The position numbers and the translations under genes are program-made. A stretch of 64,000 nt of DNA from assembly GCA_903892355.1 (NCBI GenBank), contig CAITIE010000011.1, positions 1-64,000 of the forward strand. The letters are read 5' to 3'. The DNA comes from an uncultured Pirellula sp. GTDB taxonomy: Bacteria; Planctomycetota; Planctomycetia; Pirellulales; Pirellulaceae. The notes under the pieces were generated by a model, which made no database searches, was not told the origin of the DNA, and was given only the letters and a program-made list of their open reading frames with translations. Shown here piece after piece: positions 56,940-64,000 of this stretch; within the stretch, counting starts at the first letter, position 1, and each line of letters starts with the position of its first letter.

Positions 56940-58424
56940 GTGGCCAGCAATAACGATCAGGACGATGAACTCGAGGAAGTTGATTCGATTGGCCGCTTCG
57001 CGAATGCCATTGTGGTTACGGTCGAAGGCTTGGGAACCAATCTTGTCGGTTGTTATGGCAATGCATTAACACCCACGCCATCGTTGGATCGTTTTGCATC
57101 TCAATCGCTGGTGGCCGACCAGTTCTGGATGGATGGGCTCGATCCTGTCGAGGTCTTGAAGTCGATGTGGAGTGGATTGCATTGCCGCGAACGAGCGGGA
57201 TTGCGGGGTGGAGAGAATGCCTCGAAAGAGAAGATCACTATCCCCGGGCTGTTCGTGACCGATGATCCTCGCGTCTATGAAGCGGCACTCGAGTACGTCG
57301 ACGGTGAGGTGCAGCTTGTCGAAATCGCGTATACGGTCGAAACGCGGTTTTCCTCGTTGGTTTCGGATGCGTTGAATCAATGGATTCCCAAGTTGGAAAA
57401 ATACCCGTGGTTATGGATCCATTCACGCGGGCTCCGAGGACCCTGGGATGCGCCGTATGAGTTGCGACTGGCGATGTGTGACGAAGGAGATCCGCAACCT
57501 CCCAGCGATGTCGAACCACCGGTGCGAATCGTTGATAGTAGTACCGATCCGGACGAGATATTCGGCTGGGCATGCGGAGCCGGGGGACAAGCCATCGCGA
57601 TGGACGAGGTTTGGGGTTTACTGACCGACGCGATCCAAGAGTTAGGATTCGAGGCGAGCGCGATGGTGATTTTGGCTGGGGTTCAAGGTTACCCGCTCGG
57701 TGAGCATGGAATGGTGGGGATGCCTGAGGGTGGAGGGGACCTCGAGGTATCAGCGACAAACCGACCCCATGCAGCGATGCCCCATGCAGCGATGCCCCAT
57801 GCAGCGATGCCCCATGGAGCTATGCCCCATGCAGCTATGTACGCGGAGCGTCTGCACTGTCCATTGATCATTCGCCCTGGAGATCAGCTTCCGCTCAGCA
57901 TTCGCTTTTCGCAATTTGTGCAACCTCACCATCTCGCGGGTTTGCTGGAGGATTGGATCGAAGGAAGTGCCTGGATCGATGGCGAGGCTGCCAGTGAGGT
58001 AGGTAGTGATGATCGGCCGTCCAACCTGCGGTCTTCCAACCTGTTGGGAAGTAGTGAGGTTGCGAACGATGGATGGACGCTCTCACAAATGATTCACGGG
58101 TCGGGAGTGGACCGTTTGAAATGGTTGCCGTTCCAACGCTGTGCCTTTGCATGGGGGGAGTACGAGGCGGCGCTGATGTTGCCGAGTTGGTCGGCTCGTT
58201 TTTCTGCCTTGGAACCCAATGGAGTGCTTGAGGCCGCGATCGAACTGTATGCCATGCCGGACGATCGTTGGCAGCAAAACGAAATCTCGGCCAGAGCGCC
58301 TTCAATCGTCGATGCGATGAATTCACTTCTTAATGCTTGGATGCAGACGGATGTCCATAGTAGGGACCGTCTCGCTGAATTACTATGGACCGTCGATGAA
58401 GCCTTGCTGACACCCATTCGTTGA
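56940..58424 (+). CDS. Sulfatase/alkaline-phosphatase-superfamily-like protein, apparently degenerate
   Basis: NAIVVTVEGLGTNLVGCYGNALTPTPSLDRFASQSLVADQFW resembles the sulfatase N-terminus; LGFEASAMVILAGVQGYPLGEHGMVG resembles TxxDHGxxLGEHG; ERLHCPLIIRPGDQ. GTG start. Confidence 0.65.
   Translation: MASNNDQDDELEEVDSIGRFANAIVVTVEGLGTNLVGCYGNALTPTPSLDRFASQSLVADQFWMDGLDPVEVLKSMWSGLHCRERAGLRGGENASKEKITIPGLFVTDDPRVYEAALEYVDGEVQLVEIAYTVETRFSSLVSDALNQWIPKLEKYPWLWIHSRGLRGPWDAPYELRLAMCDEGDPQPPSDVEPPVRIVDSSTDPDEIFGWACGAGGQAIAMDEVWGLLTDAIQELGFEASAMVILAGVQGYPLGEHGMVGMPEGGGDLEVSATNRPHAAMPHAAMPHAAMPHGAMPHAAMYAERLHCPLIIRPGDQLPLSIRFSQFVQPHHLAGLLEDWIEGSAWIDGEAASEVGSDDRPSNLRSSNLLGSSEVANDGWTLSQMIHGSGVDRLKWLPFQRCAFAWGEYEAALMLPSWSARFSALEPNGVLEAAIELYAMPDDRWQQNEISARAPSIVDAMNSLLNAWMQTDVHSRDRLAELLWTVDEALLTPIR
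57765..57839 (+). repeat. In-frame 15-bp tandem repeat encoding (PHAAM)5
   Basis: CCCCATGCAGCGATG x3, CCCCATGGAGCTATG, CCCCATGCAGCTATG. Confidence 0.97.
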
Positions 58425-58472
58425 TGCGGCGGAATTTGAAGCGGCACCACGTCTACTTTTGCAGGATCTTTC

Positions 58473-59861
58473 ATGGCTTTTAGCCCCCAATCGGACAATC
58501 CATCAACTGTGGACGATGCGTTGGCAGCGTGCAATCGATCATTGACTCCGAGTTCGAGCGGACCGATGGCGAGCGTAACGATGCAGCGCGCTACGTTGCA
58601 TCCGAACGTATTCCGCAAGCGGCTACTATCGATCGATGGAAATCCCGGTCCTGGAGATTGGGTGGCAGTTTACCGAGTTGAGCCAGAGCCGACCCGAAAT
58701 ATGGATCGGCAACAGAGCCGAGATCAGCCGGTCGGCGGTCGGCCTCCGAGGCGTGATGATCGGACGGTTCAGGAAACGCCGTCGGTGGCTCCGACGATTT
58801 TTGGCTATGGGATTTACAATCCCAAGGCCGAAGTGGCGGTGCGATTGTATTCGTGGCAATCGCAGTTGCCCGACGATGCGTTTTGGGATGGATTGATCGA
58901 TAGTGCTATCGCGTTTCGGCACGATACCTTGAAGTTGCCAGACACCACCAACGCCTACCGTGTCATCCATGGAGAAGCGGATGGTTTTCCGGGGCTCGTG
59001 GTCGATCGTTACGGAGACTGCTTGAGCGCAGAAGCGTTCAGCATGGGCATGTACCAACGCGCCAATCAGGTATTAGCGCGTATGGAGAGCAAACTAGGTA
59101 CTCGGCATCGCCGTATCCAGCCATCGCCTCAATTCCTGAGTCAAGAAGGGGCGATTGTGGATGCCGTTTCTTCGTCCGATTTGCCGGAATACGCCACCAT
59201 TTCCGAAAACAATGTCAAGTATCGGATCCATTTCGGGACAGGACACAAAACAGGTTTCTTTTGCGATCAGCGGGATAACCGAGTGATGTTGGCGCAGCAT
59301 TCCCGAGGAAAGAGCGTGCTGGACCTCTGCTGTTACACGGGAGGTTTTTCGGTTGCTGCGGCGACGGCTGGCGAAGCGACCGAAGTGACGGGTGTGGATC
59401 TCGATGAGGAAGCCCTGGCGACCGCGAAAAAGAATGCTGCGATCAATCATGCCAAGGTTCGGTTTGTGCACGCCGATGCGTTTGCTTACATGCGGGATAT
59501 GCTTCGCAATCGCAAGCAGTTTGACATCGTGGTGCTTGACCCGCCAAAACTCATTCGCTCCCGAGCCGAATTGGAGGAGGGGAGTCACAAGCACTTTGAC
59601 CTGAATCGACTCGCACTGCAGTTGGTGAAGAGAGGTGGGTTGCTGTTGACCTGTTCCTGCGCTGGCCTGCTCAGTGCGGATGCGTTCCAGCAAATTGTTC
59701 AATCGGCCGCGAGATCGGGTGGATTCGATGAGAACGGCAAGCGGATACCTGGGCGGACAGTGCAGGTGTTTGAGTCGCGAAGTGCGGCACCCGATCACCC
59801 TGTGGCGATGCATTGTCCCGAGACAGGGTATCTCAAGGCCTTCTGGGCTAGGGTGTTGTAG
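58473..59861 (+). CDS. rlmI: Class I SAM-dependent rRNA methyltransferase (RlmI-like)
   Basis: YRVIHGEADGFPGLVVDRYGDCLSAEAFS, FGTGHKTGFFCDQRDNR, VLDLCCYTGGFSVAAA, FDIVVLDPPKLIRSRAEL, LLLTCSCAGLL. Confidence 0.88.
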   Translation: MAFSPQSDNPSTVDDALAACNRSLTPSSSGPMASVTMQRATLHPNVFRKRLLSIDGNPGPGDWVAVYRVEPEPTRNMDRQQSRDQPVGGRPPRRDDRTVQETPSVAPTIFGYGIYNPKAEVAVRLYSWQSQLPDDAFWDGLIDSAIAFRHDTLKLPDTTNAYRVIHGEADGFPGLVVDRYGDCLSAEAFSMGMYQRANQVLARMESKLGTRHRRIQPSPQFLSQEGAIVDAVSSSDLPEYATISENNVKYRIHFGTGHKTGFFCDQRDNRVMLAQHSRGKSVLDLCCYTGGFSVAAATAGEATEVTGVDLDEEALATAKKNAAINHAKVRFVHADAFAYMRDMLRNRKQFDIVVLDPPKLIRSRAELEEGSHKHFDLNRLALQLVKRGGLLLTCSCAGLLSADAFQQIVQSAARSGGFDENGKRIPGRTVQVFESRSAAPDHPVAMHCPETGYLKAFWARVL

Positions 59862-62514
59862 GTAGAGTCAAGTCAACCTCAGGTGGCTGGTTTCGGTCAT
59901 CCTGCAGTTGTAGCAGCAACTTCAAAGCCTCGCTGTACCGTGGGGCTTCTTCGAGGGCCATCAAGCAATACCGTTTGGACCGTGGAAGGTCCCCAGAACG
60001 ATAGAGCGCGTTAGCCAGTCGATAGTAGATGTTGGCTGGGTCGACAGGGTCCATGGTGGCGAGTGCCTCGAGGCCGCGGATCGCTACGTCGTTGTCGAGG
60101 GTCTTTTCCGCGGCGAGTGCTCGCGGGGTTTGCGTATCGCTTCGCATCGGCTGGATGCCTTGCATCCGATCGACCCACTTCGCGACGGATTCCCATTCAT
60201 TCCGCTTCGAATCGATCTCGATCAAACGTAGTAACCCAGATCGAGGTGCCGGCGAGAATTTCTCAAGATTACGAAGGGCCTCGTATTCCTTTTCGGCATC
60301 ATCCATGCCCCGATACGCCGCCGCGAGTTGCGAATAGACCCCCGTTTCCGAATGGTCCTCCGGCCAGAGGGATGCCAACGACTCGGCATCACGTGCAGCA
60401 GCGTTCCATGCTCTCTCCTCGATGGCTTTGTCCACGCGGCGTTTGAGTCCCCAATACGAGTTTGGATGGGAAGTCATCCATGCATCGAGATCTTGAAATT
60501 CCTCTTTGGTCGGTTTTGTGAAGTCGGCATTAGGTGCAAAGGATCTGGCCCGTTCGCGGGCGAACTCGAGAAACTCGGCGTCGAGGTAGGCGAGGGACCC
60601 AGGTTGCCTCGCGAGAGCTTCATCGGCTTTCATGCCGACCGAAAGATCCTCGAGCAATCGACGGAGCCCATCGACGCCCCACCGCTCGATCCAAAACTCA
60701 ACCGCGAGCGACGATGCGTAGTATGCGAACTGCAAATGAAGCGGCGATTTGGGTTGTTGGAATGCGGAACTCAGTTGGGAGATCGGCAAAAGATCGTCGC
60801 TGATCAACATCTCCTGATAGATAGGGTCGAGTCGTTCACCCCATGTCGAATCCCTGCATCGCTCTTCATAAACGGAGATGCCTTCGGAGAGCCATCTCGG
60901 CATTTTGTTTTTCGTTTTCTGCAGTGTCACGACGTGGCAGTATTCATGCCAAAGAACCGACTTCCAATTCGAGTCGACTTGCAACGCCGAAGGGGAGTTT
61001 GCTGTGATCAGCCGGCCGAAGCAAACGCCCAGGAACCCTTGGCCTCCCGGCATGCCAAAGGTTCGTATCGCAAATTCTTGTTGGCGAGGGAAAATCTCGA
61101 CAAAGATCGGCTCTTGCAAGGTAACGCCATACTTGGGGACCAGGACTTGTCGGGCGTTTTGGAGCAATTCCACCACATCGCGCCCATACACCTCAGCTTC
61201 GGACTTCTCCATACGAATCACAAAACCCTCTGCTTCGATGGTTGTGAATTGCGACAGTTTCGACTGAAGTTGCTTAAGGTTGAAAATCGAGACATCGTAA
61301 GGATCCGTTTGCCGAATTCCCTCGACCATTTCCCAGCCAGCGGTATCCTCGCCGCTGCGCAAAAGGTCTTGAGCGAGTTGTGTACGAGCGGGAGCATATT
61401 TGCTGTCCATCGTCAGCGCGCGGCGCTGGTACTCAACACCTTCGGCAAAGCGATAGTGCAAGGAGAGGTGTTTGCCGATGGTGTAATCTACTTCCGGATT
61501 GAGCTTCCAGGTTTCCAATCCCTTGCGGCGCGCATTTCCTTCGAGTTCAAATTCACCCCGAAGGTGTGCGATTGCAGCGCGCATCGCCCACATCTTGGGC
61601 TGCGAAGCGTTGACTTGTTCGATCTGATCGAGCAGAACCAATGCCGTCGTGTAGTCCTCGGCATTCATTCGAGATTCGGCCGCGAGCAGAATGCTGGGTA
61701 TGTATGTTGGATTCAGCTCCATGGAACGTTTTAGGTATTCCGTTGCCTTTTCCTCGTCGCTGCTCCATGCCCGAGACGCTAGAAAATAAACTTCTGGATC
61801 GCTCGGATCCAACTCCATCGCTTTCTTGAGCGATTGGGAGGCGACCTGCGCATCGTTTTTATCGAGAGCCATCCGAGCCGTGGCGATGTAAGGCTCTACA
61901 TTTTTGGGATCGGCCTTGATGGCTTGATCGAAACAGATTTTGAGGACTTGTTTCGGGTCCTCGCCCCGCATCAAGAAAAACTCACCGAGAGGTACGAGAT
62001 CGGATCTGTTACTGAACCTCCACGGTGTCCTCTGAATGATGGATTCGATCTCGTCGAGTTGGTCGTCACTCTTTTTGGCCTCGTTGGACCAGAGAAGTAC
62101 TTTGGCACCCAATAATCGTAAACGCAGGCTATCACCGAATCGCTCGAGAGACGACTCGTAAACTTGCTTGGCTTCTTCGATACGTCCAGTGATCAAATAG
62201 CCCTCGATAAGCAAACGCGGCCACGCTTCGTTCCAAACCCGCTTTTCGACCTGTGATTTTGCAAGTTCAATCAGTTCTGAGTACTTGCCTGAGCGCAGCA
62301 TGCTTCGAGCATCATCAAGTTCGTTGGCTGGGCAACGCGCTGCGACGCTGAAGAGCGTCCCGATCATCAGGAGAAGTTGCGCGATGGATCGGCCGACGGA
62401 GTACGCGAAGGTTCCCGAGGGTTGGATTCGTCTTTCAAAGGTCGGACAGACATACCGCCGTGGAGTTGGTACGAAGGAGTTGCATTCGGTGATGTTTTGA
62501 TGCTGGATTTCCAT
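59848..62514 (-). CDS. TPR protein with gluzincin (peptidase MA-like) HExxH domain
   Basis: WHEYCHVVTLQKTKNKMPRWLSEGISVYEERC (HExxH...E), flanked by TPRs (DPKNVEPYIATARMALDKNDAQVASQSLKKAMELDPSDPEVYFLASRAW). ORF opens at 62718 but the extension lies in repeat DNA. Confidence 0.82.
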   Translation of the reverse strand: MEIQHQNITECNSFVPTPRRYVCPTFERRIQPSGTFAYSVGRSIAQLLLMIGTLFSVAARCPANELDDARSMLRSGKYSELIELAKSQVEKRVWNEAWPRLLIEGYLITGRIEEAKQVYESSLERFGDSLRLRLLGAKVLLWSNEAKKSDDQLDEIESIIQRTPWRFSNRSDLVPLGEFFLMRGEDPKQVLKICFDQAIKADPKNVEPYIATARMALDKNDAQVASQSLKKAMELDPSDPEVYFLASRAWSSDEEKATEYLKRSMELNPTYIPSILLAAESRMNAEDYTTALVLLDQIEQVNASQPKMWAMRAAIAHLRGEFELEGNARRKGLETWKLNPEVDYTIGKHLSLHYRFAEGVEYQRRALTMDSKYAPARTQLAQDLLRSGEDTAGWEMVEGIRQTDPYDVSIFNLKQLQSKLSQFTTIEAEGFVIRMEKSEAEVYGRDVVELLQNARQVLVPKYGVTLQEPIFVEIFPRQQEFAIRTFGMPGGQGFLGVCFGRLITANSPSALQVDSNWKSVLWHEYCHVVTLQKTKNKMPRWLSEGISVYEERCRDSTWGERLDPIYQEMLISDDLLPISQLSSAFQQPKSPLHLQFAYYASSLAVEFWIERWGVDGLRRLLEDLSVGMKADEALARQPGSLAYLDAEFLEFARERARSFAPNADFTKPTKEEFQDLDAWMTSHPNSYWGLKRRVDKAIEERAWNAAARDAESLASLWPEDHSETGVYSQLAAAYRGMDDAEKEYEALRNLEKFSPAPRSGLLRLIEIDSKRNEWESVAKWVDRMQGIQPMRSDTQTPRALAAEKTLDNDVAIRGLEALATMDPVDPANIYYRLANALYRSGDLPRSKRYCLMALEEAPRYSEALKLLLQLQDDRNQPPEVDLTLPTTP

Positions 62515-62607
62515 CCACGCATTGTAACGCTTGGGAGTTGCGGATGCTCGCGTCGGATCGCCTGGGAGTACCGAGTTCGCAACCAATTCAGAAAATCCAA
62601 TCCCTGG

Positions 62608-63425
62608 CTCGGGGGGCGTGTCCCACCACCCGGCGCTCACGCTGAGGGTTCCTAAGGAATTCGCTCCGCGAATTGAATCCGAGCCACGCGTGTAAGCAAG
62701 TGGCGACTGGACGCTCAAATCTGCATCCCCCGATACTAGCCATGATCACTACCTCGATACCTGTCACGAGCAAAACATCGTAACCATCACTCCCCCGCGC
62801 ACCTCAACCCGGCGCTCACGCTGAGGGCTCCGACGGGATTCGCTCCGCGAATTCCATCCGAGCCACGCGTGTAAGCAAGTGGCGACTGGACGCTCAAACC
62901 CGCATCCCCCCGATGCTAGCCATGATCATCACCCCAATCTCTGTCACGATCAAAACCTCGCAACGATCACTCCCCCGTGCACCTCAACCCGGCGCTCACG
63001 CTGAGGGCTCCGATGATTTCGCTCACGCTGAGGGCTCCGATTGCATCAACTGCTAACCCTGAAAACTCTATCTTCGTACCCAGCTTCCCCTTCGCGTCTT
63101 CGCGTCTTCGCGTGGAATCCGGTTTTGTATTCACACGATACTAGTCATGATCGAATCATCGCCGCTACCCGTTCGCTACGTCCCACCACCCGGCGCTCAC
63201 GCTGAGGGCTCCGATGATTTCGCCTACGCTGCGGGTTCCGACTGCATCAACTGCTAACCCTAAAAAATTCTATCTTTGTACCCAGCTCCCCCTTCGCGTC
63301 TTCGCGTCTTCGCGTGAAATCCGGTTTTGTATTCATAGGATACTATTCAGGATCGAATCATCGCCGCTACCCATTCGCTACGTCCCACCACCCGGCCCTC
63401 ACGCTGAGGGCTCCGATGAAATCCG
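62608..63425. repeat. Cluster of dispersed repeats, reverse orientation relative to 6092-6640
   Basis: CCCGGCGCTCACGCTGAGGGCTCCGA(TGATTTCGC) recurs at ~62630, ~62808, ~62989, ~63189 and ~63394; two copies of CCCCTTCGCGTCTTCGCGTCTTCGCGTG; a GAATTCxATCCGAGCCACGCGTGTAAGCAAGTGGCGACTGGACGCTCAAA module occurs twice. Confidence 0.9.
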
Positions 63426-64000
63426 CTTTGCGAGAAGGCCGGCGAATAGCCCGATGCAAGCTGGAAAAAAGCAGCCTACCGCAACGACGTACCTTCCGAG
63501 GGCTGGTTCGACCAAGACCACTAGTAACCCTTTAGCCGCCGCGAACAAGACACTAATCCAGAGAAGTATACCGAGCTCAAACGAGGCAATGCGAAAGGAG
63601 TTAGCATTAGGCAGTTGGTGTTCGATGCCGGCGCGTGGTTTGGCTTTGAACACACGTCGTATCGCCAGGATGCCCCCCCATATGGCCAACAGGAAAAGAG
63701 ATATTCGAGAACCTACATCCATGACTGCCCCTCGAACCAGTTGCTCGAGCATACTCCATCCGTTGGATCGCAACCAAAAAATATATTCCCTTGGATGAAG
63801 GAACAAGCTTGAAATAGCGAGACTCTGTAGAGCTTGGTTAGCTTGCTTCGTGTCGGTTCCGTAAATAGCTTCGGATGCGGGGGCCGCTGTTTCCCAAGCT
63901 GTTTTGTTGTAGAGTTCGACCATGCATCGGTAATCGTAGGGCGAGGGACTGAACCCGCCCCTCTCGCGGACCTCGATCAACCGTTGGGCGAGTTCCCGCG
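63399..64000 (-). CDS. C-terminal part of a membrane protein (5' end outside the window)
   Basis: ORF in frame to the window edge (...RELAQRLIEVRERGGFSPSPYDYRCMVELYNKTAWE), with 3 predicted TM stretches; no family recognised with confidence. Confidence 0.55.
   Translation of the reverse strand, partial: RELAQRLIEVRERGGFSPSPYDYRCMVELYNKTAWETAAPASEAIYGTDTKQANQALQSLAISSLFLHPREYIFWLRSNGWSMLEQLVRGAVMDVGSRISLFLLAIWGGILAIRRVFKAKPRAGIEHQLPNANSFRIASFELGILLWISVLFAAAKGLLVVLVEPALGRYVVAVGCFFPACIGLFAGLLAKRISSEPSA

Noticed and set aside
62515-62718. N-terminal extension of the TPR/peptidase ORF (MSVQSPLAYTRGSDSIRGANSLGTLSVSAGWW...)
   Set aside because: It translates through dispersed repeat DNA; MEIQHQN (62514) or a later Met is a more credible start.

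Overview
The window looks like a planctomycete chromosome segment (inferred from VPEP-type PEP-CTERM proteins, exosortases and typical intergenic repeats). It is dominated by a unidirectional + strand surface-polysaccharide and exosortase locus at about 1.9-41.5 kb. Recognisable parts: a WbpA/WbpB-WbpD/WbpE-like 2,3-diacetamido-uronic acid route; a WbpG/HisH/HisF amidation trio; many GT4/GT2 glycosyltransferases; a Wzx-like flippase and a Wzy-like polymerase; a carbamoyltransferase; two FkbM methyltransferases; an AsnB-type amidotransferase; a Wzc-like BY-kinase; two exosortase-EpsI-like fusion proteins, each followed by membrane-anchored TPR proteins; and four PEP-CTERM proteins. A - strand block carries two Gmd paralogues, Fcl and a decayed P-type ATPase. 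The remainder is QueG, a DUF971 protein, a retropepsin-like zinc protease, a squalene-cyclase-like repeat protein, a sugar isomerase, a beta-propeller protein, a degenerate sulfatase-like protein, an RlmI-like methyltransferase and a TPR/HExxH protease. The leads I rank highest are: (1) the second exosortase-like protein (35.2 kb), which keeps the Cys and Arg but lacks the expected catalytic His and sits with two paralogous membrane-TPR proteins and a PEP-CTERM gene; (2) a WbpG-like amidotransferase missing most of the N-terminal zinc-ribbon cysteines; (3) a sulfatase-fold protein without recognisable catalytic residues and with a PHAAM pentapeptide array; (4) inverted hexanucleotide arrays between the BY-kinase and exosortase 2; (5) a ~200-bp repeat family in opposite orientation near both ends of the window. 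No rRNA, tRNA, CRISPR array or intact transposase was recognised. All family calls come from reading the translations; no searches were run.
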